A stretch of DNA of 64,000 nucleotides. Origin: CAIRTM01 sp963723235 (lineage in GTDB: Bacteria > Desulfobacterota > WTBG01 > CAIYCZ01 > CAIRTM01). Below the pieces are notes generated by a model. It was given only the letters and a program-made list of their open reading frames with translations, was not told the DNA's origin and searched no databases. Below, piece by piece: positions 1-9,644 of the stretch. A program made the position numbers and the translations under genes. The DNA lies in the NCBI GenBank assembly GCA_963723235.1, contig CAVRPV010000004.1, forward strand, positions 62,001 through 126,000, written 5' to 3'. Numbering within the stretch: the first letter of the stretch is position 1; every line of letters begins with the position of its first letter.

Positions 1-78
1 CGTTCCAGGGTTGACAGAATAGAAGAATTCACTGAAGAATATAGCGGCGAATATGATTCCTTCTCAATTGCCTTTTAG
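1..78 (+). CDS. C-terminal end of a gene cut by the window edge
   Basis: An open frame enters from the left edge and stops with TAG at 76-78, giving 25 acidic residues rich in Glu, Asp, Ser and Tyr. Nothing in so short a tail identifies a family. It sits 18 nt upstream of the next gene on the same strand, so it could belong to the same operon. It may also be a chance open stretch. Confidence 0.3.
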   Translation, partial: RSRVDRIEEFTEEYSGEYDSFSIAF

Positions 79-96
79 GCCTTACGCGTCAACAGC

Positions 97-1866
97 GTGA
101 ACATTTTACTGATTCAGCCTCCGTTGCGCGACTTTTACCGCACGCAGCTGCGCACGCAGCCGCTTGGCCTGGCCTGCCTTGCAGCCGCCATCAGGCAGCA
201 CGGGCACGAAGCGCAGATCCTTGACTGTCAGACGCCCGCGCAAAGACACGCCCCTGTTCCCGAAGCCCTGCAATATCTGCAGGAGCACTATGTGCCGGGG
301 GATCAAACCCCGTTTCGTCTCTACAGCCGTTTTTGCGCCTTCGGCATGAGCCCGGCTGATATACGCGCGCGCATTGCTGCGGCCCGCCCTGACGCAGTCG
401 GACTGCAGTGCCAGTTTACACCGTACGTAGACGATGCACTGCAGGTTGCCGCGCTGGTCAAATCTATAGACAGGCGCATCCCGGTCATTGCGGGCGGCGC
501 GCATGCCTCCTGCCAGCCGGAGAGGATGCTCGCCAATGCGAACATTGATTTTATTCTTATCGGCGAAGGCGAACAAAGCCTGCCCCTTCTGCTGGACAAC
601 CTGCAGCAGGGCATCACTCCAGACGTTGAGGGTCTGGCCTGCAGGCATAACAACGGGGTACGCATCATTCCGCGCACCGGCTTCATTGAAAATCTTGACC
701 AATTGCCCCTGCCCGCGCGCGACCTGCTTGATTTGGATTCCTACACAATCGGAGGGCAGCGCGCAACCATGCTGCTCACCAGCCGCGGCTGCCCTCAAGG
801 GTGCACCTACTGCTCAGTTGCCGCGCTGATGGGCGACAGGCTTCGAACCCGCAGCGTGGAATCCATCCTTCACGAGATCAGGGTATGTGTTGAGCAGCAT
901 GGCATCCGCGTCTTTGATATTGAAGACGACAACTTCACCTGGAACAAAAAACGGGCCATGAGTATTCTGGAGGCAGTACACACCGAGTTCGACGGGGCCG
1001 GTATCGGCTTTACTGCCATGAACGGCATCTCGCTGCTCTCTCTTGACAGCGACCTGCTTCATGCCATGCGCCGGGCGGGTTTTCTGCATCTTGACCTGGC
1101 CCTGGGCAGCGCGGCCCCCGGGAAAAACAGGCAGCTTGGCCGAAAAGCGCATTCTTCGGCCACGACCCGCGTGCTGAACCAGGCATCCCAAAACGGCTTT
1201 GCCCTGACAACCTATATTCTGCTGGGCGTTCCCGGACACTGCATTGAGGATATGCTTGCCTCCATTTTCTATCTTGCGGCCCGGCCGACCATGATCGGAC
1301 CCAGCATTTTTTATCCCAGCCCCGGAACCAGCCTGTACGATGAAATGGCTGCGGAAGACTTGCGCCTGCCGGGCAATGAAATCCTGCTGCGCTCCAGCGC
1401 TTTCGCGGTGGAAACGCCCGATTTCTGCCGGCTTGACATTGTCACGCTGCTCAGGTTCGTTCGATGGATTAATTTCATTAAACGCCATCTGCTGAATCAG
1501 CAGCGCGAGAGCTGCACTCTGCACGCCTTGCGCTGCGAGGCCCGCGTGTGGTGGCCCGACCATATTCCGCATGCTGAGAAAACCTGCACTGCAGGCTGGT
1601 TTTTCAATACAGCCGCTCCGCTTGACGCGCCCACGGCCGGCCGCATAGCCAGCGCATTTTTATGCGCGCATGATGTTTTTTACGCAGTCAAGCGCCTGCG
1701 CACCCCCAACAAAGATTTATACACCTATCAGGTTGTGCCCTGCACTACTTCCAGGCGTGTTATGGATGCAATCAACACCCTGAAAGCAAATACACTCACC
1801 ATCACGGCAGCCCGCGTCAAGCCGGTCGGGCATGGATCAAAGGCAATCACCCATGTATATCATTGA
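97..1866 (+). CDS. B12-binding domain radical SAM protein
   Basis: A 589-residue protein starting at GTG 97 with MNILLIQPP, the usual opening of a cobalamin-binding Rossmann domain. The B12-binding region fills about residues 1-180. The radical SAM CxxxCxxC motif is C232, C236 and C239 (TSRGCPQGCTYC), followed by the TIM-barrel half. The last 100 or so residues match nothing I recognise. Such proteins cleave SAM with a [4Fe-4S] cluster and often methylate or rearrange unactivated carbons in lipid, tetrapyrrole or natural-product pathways. The substrate cannot be read here. The 3' end overlaps the next gene, which suggests translational coupling. No strong ribosome binding site is visible before the GTG. 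Confidence 0.85.
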   Translation: MNILLIQPPLRDFYRTQLRTQPLGLACLAAAIRQHGHEAQILDCQTPAQRHAPVPEALQYLQEHYVPGDQTPFRLYSRFCAFGMSPADIRARIAAARPDAVGLQCQFTPYVDDALQVAALVKSIDRRIPVIAGGAHASCQPERMLANANIDFILIGEGEQSLPLLLDNLQQGITPDVEGLACRHNNGVRIIPRTGFIENLDQLPLPARDLLDLDSYTIGGQRATMLLTSRGCPQGCTYCSVAALMGDRLRTRSVESILHEIRVCVEQHGIRVFDIEDDNFTWNKKRAMSILEAVHTEFDGAGIGFTAMNGISLLSLDSDLLHAMRRAGFLHLDLALGSAAPGKNRQLGRKAHSSATTRVLNQASQNGFALTTYILLGVPGHCIEDMLASIFYLAARPTMIGPSIFYPSPGTSLYDEMAAEDLRLPGNEILLRSSAFAVETPDFCRLDIVTLLRFVRWINFIKRHLLNQQRESCTLHALRCEARVWWPDHIPHAEKTCTAGWFFNTAAPLDAPTAGRIASAFLCAHDVFYAVKRLRTPNKDLYTYQVVPCTTSRRVMDAINTLKANTLTITAARVKPVGHGSKAITHVYH

Positions 1867-3115
1867 ACCGGTTGTAAACAGAATTTTGCGCCGCTCCATG
1901 CGCTCGGTACTGCGCTTCAGCGAAGCAACGGAATTGTCCGTGCCTGAAGCTCCGGCCGGGCAGGAGCGCAGCCTGCTCTACGTGCACATTCCCTTCTGCG
2001 AATCGCTGTGCCCGTACTGCTCGTTTCACCGCTTCGTCTTTGAAGAGCAGCTTGCGAAAAAATATTTCGGTGCGCTCATGCGCGAAATCCGCATGTACCG
2101 CGACCGCGGATACCGCTTCACGGGCATGTATGTCGGCGGGGGCACGCCCACCATCATGCTTGAGCCCCTGCTTGAGCTTGTGCGCGTTGCGCGCGAAGAG
2201 CTGGGCGTGCGCGAAATTTCAGTTGAAACAAACCCGAACCATGTGACACCAGCATATCTTGAACCCCTGAGCCGCGCCGGCATCAACCGCCTCAGCGTGG
2301 GCGTGCAGAGTTTTGACGACACCATTTTGAAGGCCATCGGCCGCTATGACAAATACGGATGTGCTCAGGAAACATTCGAGCGCCTGCAGCAGGCAGCGGG
2401 GCTGTTCGACACGCTCAACATTGATCTTATTTTCAACATGCCGCTGCAAAACGAAAAAAGCCTGCGCCAAGACCTTGAGCTGATCGACCGCCTGAGCGCC
2501 GATCAGGTTACCTTCTATCCGCTCATGACCGCTCCCAGCGTTGCCGCACGTTTGGCTGAGACCCTGGGGCCGATCGATTACAAACAGGAAAAGCGCATGT
2601 ACATGCTTATTCTTGAACACATGCGCCGCAGCTATCAAAGCTCAACAGCGTGGTGTTTTTCGCGCAAAGCCGCAATGATCGATGAGTATATCATTGATTA
2701 TGACTCCTACGTGGGAGTGGGCAGCGGAGCCTTCGGCTATTTCAATGACTGTATCCATATCAACACGTTCAACCTGAACGACTATATCGAACGCGTGCAA
2801 GCCGGACACATGCCCACCGGCCTGATCAAACAGTTCACCCGCCGCGAAACACTGCACTACATGCTGCTGATGAAACTGTTTTCAACCGAGCTGTCAAAAA
2901 GCTTTTTTGAATCCGAACAGGGGCGGGACTTCAAAAAAGCCCTGTGGCCGGAGATGACCCTGCTGCGCCTGATCGGCGCGCTGCGCGAGGAGCCTGACCG
3001 GCTCGCGCTCACCGATCAGGGCCGCTACCTCTGGGTCATGGCAATGCGGGAATTTTTTATCGCCGTCGACACCATGCGCGACGTGTGCCGCAAACAGGCC
3101 GGCGTCTCGGAATGA
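1853..3115 (+). CDS. HemW/HemN-like radical SAM protein
   Basis: Related to the coproporphyrinogen III oxidase-like (HemN/HemW) family. The cluster motif is C49, C53 and C56 in HIPFCESLCPYCSF, followed by the glycine-rich YVGGGTPT SAM-binding motif and the SVGVQSFDD motif of the family. The fourth cysteine seen just after the motif in classical HemN is Phe here, as in many family members that are not oxidases. The start is ambiguous: ATG 1832 or ATG 1853. I prefer 1853 because AAAGG lies 9 nt upstream. Either way it overlaps the end of the preceding B12 radical SAM gene, so the two are probably co-translated and act in one pathway. Haem chaperone, haem use and a specialised oxidase all remain possible. 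Confidence 0.8.
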   Translation: MYIIEPVVNRILRRSMRSVLRFSEATELSVPEAPAGQERSLLYVHIPFCESLCPYCSFHRFVFEEQLAKKYFGALMREIRMYRDRGYRFTGMYVGGGTPTIMLEPLLELVRVAREELGVREISVETNPNHVTPAYLEPLSRAGINRLSVGVQSFDDTILKAIGRYDKYGCAQETFERLQQAAGLFDTLNIDLIFNMPLQNEKSLRQDLELIDRLSADQVTFYPLMTAPSVAARLAETLGPIDYKQEKRMYMLILEHMRRSYQSSTAWCFSRKAAMIDEYIIDYDSYVGVGSGAFGYFNDCIHINTFNLNDYIERVQAGHMPTGLIKQFTRRETLHYMLLMKLFSTELSKSFFESEQGRDFKKALWPEMTLLRLIGALREEPDRLALTDQGRYLWVMAMREFFIAVDTMRDVCRKQAGVSE

Positions 3116-3319
3116 CCAGCGCCACGCTGCGCGCAGTGCGAAACACGGATGTGCCCAAACCCCACAGTGTGCAATTACTGCTTTTTATGCCGCTCCTGTG
3201 AAAGCACGGTCGGGGACTTGGGCATTCTGTGAAGCTGTTTTAATTGAAAATCTTTTTTGAGCGCTATAAGCCTGACAGCCACTATCAGTGTCACCGTAAC
3301 AAGCATCAGCAATGTGGGG

Positions 3320-3833
3320 TTATTTTGAAACACCTGCAGCCTGATAAATAAAAAAATACACTACCGCGCCCAGTATGCTGGCAGTTGCATAAAATCCTGA
3401 CTTCAGGACCTCGGGCACCTCAGCGACCAGGATATCGCGGATGGTTCCCCCTCCGATGGCGGTCATGGTCCCGAGCAGCACGATGCCGAAAAAACCATAG
3501 CCGTGTGCGGCGGCCTTTGCGCAGCCTATGGCCGTAAATGTGCCCAGCCCGATCGCGTCTACCAGCAAAATGACATTCCACCGAGCGGCTATATGCCTGT
3601 AAGAAAAATACGACTACCGCTGCGGCCAGCAGGCAAATTGTAAAATACAAGTTCGTGGTCAGCGCTACCGGCGGCACGCCCAGAATAATATCGCGCACGA
3701 TGCCGCCGCCGATGCCGGTAATCAGGCCCAGAATGACAAACCCCAGCAGGTCCAGCTCGTGCTTGATGGCCTTAAAGCAGCCGGTAATGGCAAATGCAAA
3801 CGTACCGATTAAATCAAGGGATGTTATCAACAT
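3320..3833 (-). CDS. TRIC-family (UPF0126/YicG-like) membrane protein, frameshifted
   Basis: Two repeats of the UPF0126 glycine-rich domain are present. Each has the signature GxxxGIGGGxxRD(I)xL (LITGIGGGIVRDIILG, then TMTAIGGGTIRDILV) and hydrophobic helices on either side. The family consists of trimeric cation or glycine channels of the inner membrane. The reading frame changes near 3595, between the two repeats, and a one-base correction joins them. The start ATG 3833 has a good ribosome binding site (AAGGAGAA). It is the last gene of a minus-strand group after the DUF364 and flavodoxin-ferredoxin genes, 82 nt away. The break is probably a sequence error because both halves are well conserved. 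Confidence 0.8.
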
Positions 3834-3915
3834 GACTTCTCCTTGTGCTCAGTCGCATGGAGCGCACTGGTATGCCTAAATTGGCAGGGATACTCCTTCC
3901 CTCTTTTGTAAAGGA

Positions 3916-4759
3916 CTATGGCAAATACACAACCGTTTCGCATGGTTCACCGAAATCCCGCACGCGCTGAGCCAAGCCTGCCTCCATCTGGCTGAAATCA
4001 GCCCGCAGGGCCTGTTCCGGGTACAGGCTCGCAGGCAATTATAACATGCAATACAGCACTCTTTAAATACCGGACCGTCGACAAGCTCGACAGCCTCGAC
4101 CGGACAGGCTGCCACACAGTCCCCGCACAGGGTGCACAGCTCACGCTGCAGGCCAATCTGCGGCAAAACCTTTTTAACAGCATGCAGCGCCAGACCCGCC
4201 ATGATTTTCTGCAAGGCGCTCGGGCTGATAGTTCAATACCAGCCGTCGGCAGATGCTTTGCCGAACCCCTGTCCAGTGCAGCGGCGACCTTTTGTACCAT
4301 GCTGCGCACACAGCGGTCATCCGCGGCATCGGGTCTGCCCTTGCCCAGCGGACTCTCGGACTGCCACAACAGCGAATGCTCGGCAACTATTTTTGCCGCT
4401 GCCATTACAGGGTATCCTTTTGCGTCAAGCGCTTCCGCCATTTCCGCGAGCGCCATGCCGCTGGTCACCGCGCCCCAGGTTACAAAAGGCACACTGCAGC
4501 AGGCAACACCGTCAGGCAGGTTCGTGATGAAATCCATAACCGCTGGGACAGTATGTGTGGCATAAACCGGCGAGCCAATAAACAGGCAGGCATCACTGGC
4601 CGCGGCGGCCAGAGTATTTGCAAGTTCCGCCCTGCAAGTTTTGCTACCCAGATCAAAGACGCTGCATGCTTTTCCAAGGGCTGAAAGCTCATCACATATA
4701 ACCTGCGCCGCATGGCGCGTGGTCCCTGCCGGCGAAATATAGACGACAACAAAATTCAT
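3916..4759 (-). CDS. Flavodoxin-ferredoxin fusion (EFR1-type), two frameshifts
   Basis: The N-terminal part (about residues 1-150) is a flavodoxin-like FMN domain: MNFVVVYISPAGTTRHAA carries the phosphate-binding loop and IGSPVYATHTVP follows. The C-terminal part has two [4Fe-4S] ferredoxin motifs, CTLCGDCVAACP and CIACYNCLRACP. The frame breaks near 4225, between the two domains, and again near 4027, just after the last cluster motif. Reading the third frame there gives a natural tail (PEQALRADFSQMEAG...) ending at 3916. Such soluble proteins pass single electrons between flavin and clusters. The start has an AAGGAG site. It lies 9 nt after the DUF364 gene, so the two are almost certainly co-transcribed. 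Both breaks need a one-base insertion to repair. Confidence 0.8.
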
Positions 4760-4768
4760 ATGTCTCCT

Positions 4769-5538
4769 TTAACGCTTGATAATAAGGTTTATTTTTTTCG
4801 ACCATTTCATGAAATCGCGTGCGCCGCCGGCCTCGCTGACAACGCGCATGACCTGCTGCGGATCGGAAGCGATAAGACCGGAAAGGTGCGTCACGCCGTA
4901 GTCCTTGAAAATGCCTGGCACGAGCGGGGTGGAAGGGCCCAGAACCGCCTTGACACGGCACGGACCTGCGGCAGCGGCAAGCTGCTCGAAGCTCTTGTTG
5001 ATAATCGACGTTGCCGTTATGATGGCCACTGAGCACGTGGGCAGAAGTTCAGCAGCCTTATGTCCCGGCATAAGTCCGTCGGCGCGGTCTGCGTTGTCCT
5101 CAAAGATAATCAGCTCGCCGGCGCGCTGCCGGATCACCGGAGCCAGCGGAGCAAAAAATCCCACCATGCCGACCCGGTCGTCTTTGGTCAGCTCAAGCAC
5201 ATCCAGCAGATCGCCCTCTGTGCAGAGCCAGTCCGCACAGGTGCGTGCTGCATCAACAGTGTTGAACAGGGCATTGGCCGCTGCCAGGCCGACTGTTCGT
5301 TCAAGCAGATCTCCGAGGTCAGGAAGCCCAAAACTTCCCGCACCGGTCTGCCGGCAATAGGCCGTGTGCCTTGGAACACCGCGCATCCCTGGGCCGCTTT
5401 GTCGCGAAACGTATAGGCAAGGCCGACAGAACCCGTAGAAAGCTGTACGGCCGTATAGCCCAACCCGATCCGCACGTCGGCTATGTTTATTGAGCCGGAG
5501 TTTTGAACAGCCGTGGTTTTCAGCGTTTCAAGCAGCAT
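4769..5538 (-). CDS. DUF364/DUF4213 putative metal-chelation protein, frameshifted
   Basis: The N-terminal third matches the DUF4213 (enolase-fold-like) part: DVRIGLGYTAVQLSTGSVGLAYTF. The rest matches DUF364: VGMVGFFAPLAP, the repeated Rossmann-like strands and the end VLGPSTPLVPGIFKDYGVTHLSG. Family members often sit beside metal transport or molybdenum genes and are proposed to bind heavy metals, but the reaction is not established. The frame breaks near 5315, inside a conserved helix, and one added base restores it. ATG 5538 follows an AAAGGAAAA site. It leads the minus-strand group with the flavodoxin-ferredoxin fusion and the TRIC-type channel, which would suit metal sensing or reduction. 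Confidence 0.75.
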
Positions 5539-6127
5539 GAACGTATTTTCCTTTTATGTGGAGCGCTACGTCAAAGTAAAAACTTGCTTGCGAAGGCTTG
5601 CTGCTTGGTCTGATTCTTCACTGTACGCGCTTCTGAGCAACCGAGGTATCAAGCATGACAGACAGCCTAACCCACATATATTTAATTTCCGCTGAAACCG
5701 CTTCGCAGGGATGCTCGCATACCGTATTTTTTCGTATCACCGCTGCGACAAGGCTGCGGTCACAGGGGACCCGGGCAACGATCACCGCACGCACGGTAGC
5801 GCACAGTCTCATGCCGGGTGCTGTCTATAGTATATAACACCAGGGCGGCAGCCACAAAAGGACTTTTTGCCTGCCGCGCTGTGCCCGTTTTCACGGGTAA
5901 CGGCTTTCAGCGAAGCTCAAAAATCGGAGATTGGGAAAATCAGAAACAGACCCAGGACAGGCCGGGCAGGCTAACCCGCAAAGCTGCCGGCGGTTAAGCC
6001 GAAGCGATTGATTTTCTGCTGAATGAGGACAATCCGCCCATCCCTTCAAGACACACGTTCCTTCAAAAAGCTGCGTCATCGGGTAGATGCCAGAGAAAAA
6101 CCGGAATATTTCACAACACGCGGCGGG
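5539..6127. other. Gene-free stretch upstream of the DUF364 gene
   Basis: No convincing gene in 589 bp. The short open frames on both strands lack ribosome binding sites and family resemblance. The clearest structure is a stem-loop at 5961-5991, with arms GCCGG-CAG and CTG-CCGGC around a loop that includes ACCCGCAAAG. It could be a leader or terminator structure, but it is not followed by a T-run on either strand. No promoter could be placed confidently. Confidence 0.5.
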
Positions 6128-8143
6128 TCATAATACCTGATCCTTTGGCCGGGCTGAACGTTTTTGAAACAACGCGCTTGCACCCTGATAATAGGTTATG
6201 GCCTCAGCTATTGCGGTCCTGTCCTGAGAGGTTTCCCTCTCGGCGTGTGAAACGGGGTCAACCGCATAGGTCTTTGCCGTGCCATACGGCTCAAGGGCAA
6301 CCAGAACATCCTTTTTTAAATACCCCAGCGTCAGGTGATTACTGATAAACGCGCGCTCATCTCCCTCCCGCATTGTGAAAATTGATTTACCGATGAAACT
6401 GCTGGTATAGCTCCAGTTCAACAGGTCAAAAAGGGACGGCGCGATATCCATCTGGCTGGCAAGACTGTCCACGGCTGCCGGCTTGATAAAACCCGGAGCA
6501 TAAAAAATACAGGGTATGTGATAGTTGTCAACGGGTATGCTGGTCTTGCCCCCGCTGCGCGCGCAGTGATCGGCAACAAAAATAAACAGGGTATTCTTAA
6601 ACCAGGGCTTGCTTGACGCCTGCCGTATCAGTTCGCCAACGGCATAGTCAGAGTATTTTACAGCGCCTTCCCTGCCGGTACCTGACGGGATATCGATTTT
6701 CCCCTCGGGATAGGTGAAGGGCCTGTGGTTTGAGGTGGTCATGATATATAGAAAAAAATTCTTTCCCCGGCCCTTGACGGTATCTGCCTCGCGTATGGCC
6801 CTCCGGTAGATGTCCTCATCGCAGGCCCCCCAGGCCGTTGCAAACGTGATCTCATCCTTTGAAAGATCATCCTTGTCAATAAGCGCGAAACCGCTGGCGG
6901 AAAAAAATGTTTCCATATTGTCGAAGTAGCTCCGGCCGCCATAAAAAAAGGTGCTCTCATAACCACCCTTTTCCTGGAAGACGCTGTTGATAGTAAAAAG
7001 ATTGCCCATGTCAGGCCGCGAAAGTATCGACTCAGGCGGCGTGGGCGGCACGGACAGCGTTATTGCTTCAAGCCCCCGCACCGTGCGCGTGCCGTTGGCA
7101 TAAAGATTCGTAAAAAGCAGCCCATCCCGTGCAAGCCTGTCGAGGTTCGGCGTGATATCTCCAGTGCCCCCGAACACATTAAGAAAATTTCCGCTCATGC
7201 TTTCAAGCACCACCAGCACGACATTAGGCCGCACTTCAGGGCCGTCTTTTTTCACAATAACGCGCCGCAGGCCGAGTTCTTCAGGATTCGGGTTAACATA
7301 GCGGGTAGTGGCTGAAGCAACGGCAGAGCGCAAACGCGGAGCCACCTCATCCTCTGGCAGCACGGGATAACGTTCGGCATAGATGAGGCTGCTTGAGCGC
7401 CATGCCCTGAAAAAAGTATAGATTCCGTTAAGCGCAAGGCTGTTGTTCAGTTTGTTGGCTGAAATACGGCTGAAGGCATCGTCGACCTGCACAACGCATA
7501 TCGCGGGCAGAATAAGCAAAGCAACCCCGGTAAAAAAATGTTTCTTCCATGAAACATAGGCGGGTCCCGATGGAACAAGGCAGGGCCTGACAGCTCCAAG
7601 CAAAACAAGGGCAGCGCAGCCGATGGCGGGGAGAATAATGCCCATTGGATATGACTGGACTATGTTATCAGTAACTTCACGCCGGTACACGAGGTAATCA
7701 ACGGCAACAAAATCAAGCCGCGTCTCAAATTCCATCCAGAATAAATATTCTGCGCAGGCGATAAAAACAAAAACCAGCAAAAAAACAAAAAGCATGCTCC
7801 CGAGCACATACCGGTGCGCACGGGAGGCAAAGACCTTTTGCGGCACCAGGGCCAGATAGATAACCAGCGCAACCATGATATAGGAAAATGTTACGGCGTC
7901 ATAAAAAAGTCCTGTACCGAATAGTGCGAACAGGTCCTTCGCCGTCATGTCCACATCGGCAATGCTTTGCAGAAGCAGCGCAATCCGGGTAGCCAGCGAC
8001 AGAAGCACAAAAACGACACCTAAAACCCACACCGCCCTGAAGCGGTACATGCCGCCCAGGAAGAGGCCCAGCCTGCCTCCGGCGGAACACAGTGTATCTT
8101 TTTTCACAATGCCGAACTCCGGGATAATAATTTTTGCCGTCAT
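6128..8143 (-). CDS. LTA-synthase-like sulfatase, polytopic membrane phosphotransferase
   Basis: About 670 residues. The N-terminal 210 hold five or so transmembrane helices. A periplasmic alkaline phosphatase/sulfatase-fold domain follows: VVLVVLESMSGNF gives the first metal ligand, NGTRTVRGLEA the nucleophile Thr, and IFVADHCARSG the late metal ligands. In LtaS, OpgB and EptA-like enzymes this domain moves glycerophosphate or phosphoethanolamine from a phospholipid to a glycan or lipid. In a Gram-negative the likely acceptor is an osmoregulated glycan or LPS. GTG 8164, ATG 8143 and ATG 8050 are possible starts. I use 8143 because AAGG lies 5 nt before it. It stands alone, with gene-free DNA on both sides. 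Confidence 0.85.
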   Translation of the reverse strand: MTAKIIIPEFGIVKKDTLCSAGGRLGLFLGGMYRFRAVWVLGVVFVLLSLATRIALLLQSIADVDMTAKDLFALFGTGLFYDAVTFSYIMVALVIYLALVPQKVFASRAHRYVLGSMLFVFLLVFVFIACAEYLFWMEFETRLDFVAVDYLVYRREVTDNIVQSYPMGIILPAIGCAALVLLGAVRPCLVPSGPAYVSWKKHFFTGVALLILPAICVVQVDDAFSRISANKLNNSLALNGIYTFFRAWRSSSLIYAERYPVLPEDEVAPRLRSAVASATTRYVNPNPEELGLRRVIVKKDGPEVRPNVVLVVLESMSGNFLNVFGGTGDITPNLDRLARDGLLFTNLYANGTRTVRGLEAITLSVPPTPPESILSRPDMGNLFTINSVFQEKGGYESTFFYGGRSYFDNMETFFSASGFALIDKDDLSKDEITFATAWGACDEDIYRRAIREADTVKGRGKNFFLYIMTTSNHRPFTYPEGKIDIPSGTGREGAVKYSDYAVGELIRQASSKPWFKNTLFIFVADHCARSGGKTSIPVDNYHIPCIFYAPGFIKPAAVDSLASQMDIAPSLFDLLNWSYTSSFIGKSIFTMREGDERAFISNHLTLGYLKKDVLVALEPYGTAKTYAVDPVSHAERETSQDRTAIAEAITYYQGASALFQKRSARPKDQVL

Positions 8144-8164
8144 GGCCTTGAAAAAAAATAGCAC

Positions 8165-8622
8165 GAAAATTCGTTGTTCTTTTTAATAGTATAACCAATC
8201 AGCATGAAGCAAAAATGAAAGGCATATTAATTGTTTTTAATCATCCGGCTGTCCGAAATGAGCCCCCGGTTATCCTCTCCCTGGTACGGCTTGCCGGGGA
8301 TTGCGACGGCCAGCAGAATGCTCTGCGACAGTAACCTGTTAGGGCACAGGCATTGTGCAGCCATAAAAAAATCAAACGATCAGGGTTGTACAACGAAGAA
8401 AGGGTGAGTACAGGCGGGATACTTCTTCGGCATATGACGCCGTCTGATTGTGCGAAGCTCTGGTTAAGAGGACCACAGCCGGAGGCCACGCTGCCGGGAT
8501 GCGTGGAGTATTGTATTGTGAGTTCGGAGCATGTTAAACGACAATGTAATTTTCTTGTTCCTCTTCTCTCAACTCCCAACTCCGAACTAACGCTGCAACG
8601 GGATTAAAACCCAAAAATTGAG
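8165..8622. other. Gene-free stretch between the sulfatase gene and repeat A copy 1
   Basis: No supported gene. A short plus-strand frame at 8353-8607 has no ribosome binding site and no family look. The stretch contains an inverted repeat, GAGTTCGGAG at about 8520 and CTCCGAACT at about 8577, about 60 bp apart. Nothing else stands out. Confidence 0.45.
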
Positions 8623-8739
8623 GCGCTCGTAAACATTCGCAGGCAAGGCGCGCAAGGCCGAAGGAGTGAGGCGTACTGAGTTGTACGCCGCAATGACTGA
8701 TGCTGCAGCGCAACGCAGCATTCGGACCTTTACGAGCGC
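8623..8739 (+). repeat. Palindromic repeat A, copy 1 (divergent ends)
   Basis: 117 bp. The inverted ends are GCGCTCGTAAA and TTTACGAGCGC rather than the usual AGGCTGTT ends. The middle is the family core: CAAGGCGCGC, GTGAGGCGTACT, then GTACGCCGCAATGA and GCGCAACGCAGCA. Its right end overlaps the last codons and the TAA of ttcA. Confidence 0.8.
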
Positions 8740-9503
8740 ATCAGCGTTTTATCAAGCAGGTGCCGTGGCTGCACCTTCCCCAACGACGCGATCAGGCTGT
8801 GCTTGATGCCGGGAAACTCGACCTCCAGCTGCGCCAGCAGCTCCTTCATGCGGCGGCGATTCATATCCGTGCGCACATCCGGCGGGCAGGCACAGCTCAC
8901 AACCGGAAAGCCGTTTTGCGCTGCGAAGTCCGCAATGTCTTTTTCTTCCACATACACCAGCGGCCGAATAACCGTATGCACCCCGTTATCGGCCAGCATG
9001 CTCGCGCTCATGGCAGCCAGGGTGCCGGTGAAAAACTGGTTGAGCAGCAGGGTTTCAATAAAGTCATCCAAATGATGGCCCAGCGCGATTTTATTACAGC
9101 CGAGCGCCTGCGCCTCCGTGTACAGCACACCCCGCCGCAATCGAGCGCAAAAAGAACAAAATGAGCTGCCCGGGGTGAGGTTCTGTTCAATAATGCGAAA
9201 ACATTCGGTTGGAACCATGCGGTATGCAAAACCGCATTCCCGCAGATGCTCTTCAATGATATCCGCGCGATAGCCCGGAAACCCGATATCGATATTGACG
9301 GCGGTCAGGCGAAACCTGATCGGGGCGCGCCGTCGAAGTGCTTCCAGCATATGCAGCAGCACGTATGAATCCTTACCTCCTGAAACGGCAACCGCGACGT
9401 GATCGCCTTCCTCGATCAGGTTGAAATCACCGATAGCACGGCCGGTAAGGCTCTTGATTTTATGGAATAATTTGCCGGATAAAGCAGTCATGTCATGCAT
9501 CAT
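8730..9503 (-). CDS. ttcA: tRNA 2-thiocytidine (C32) synthetase, TtcA family
   Basis: PP-loop ATPase that activates cytidine 32 of tRNA for sulfur insertion with a [4Fe-4S] cluster. The PP-loop is SGGKDS at about residues 41-46. The cluster cysteines are the CSFC pair (C116, C119), with C204 or C206 in VVSCACPP as the third. GHHLDD at 142-147 is the second ATP motif. Length (about 257) is normal for short TtcA forms. The start is uncertain among ATG 9503, 9500 and 9491; a GGAG lies upstream of the first two. The final codons (TLMRS and stop) lie inside repeat A copy 1, so the repeat has replaced the native 3' end. Confidence 0.88.
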   Translation of the reverse strand: MMHDMTALSGKLFHKIKSLTGRAIGDFNLIEEGDHVAVAVSGGKDSYVLLHMLEALRRRAPIRFRLTAVNIDIGFPGYRADIIEEHLRECGFAYRMVPTECFRIIEQNLTPGSSFCSFCARLRRGVLYTEAQALGCNKIALGHHLDDFIETLLLNQFFTGTLAAMSASMLADNGVHTVIRPLVYVEEKDIADFAAQNGFPVVSCACPPDVRTDMNRRRMKELLAQLEVEFPGIKHSLIASLGKVQPRHLLDKTLMRS

Positions 9504-9644
9504 AATATGCCGCGCCGGCTCCGTCAAATGCAATCGCCGAGAGGCCCCGGCAGTCAGCGCTGCTGCTTGACTTTCAGTCGCAATTTATTGATGATGCTGT
9601 GCACGCGTGAAGATAACAATCATTGATTACGAAAGGCCAGCGCC

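Noticed and set aside
5941..6060. Possible c-di-GMP (GEMM) riboswitch from a GCAAAGC stretch on the plus strand
   Set aside because: The flanking P1b tetraloop and the downstream GGGTTGCC-type closing do not fit, and no plus-strand gene follows.
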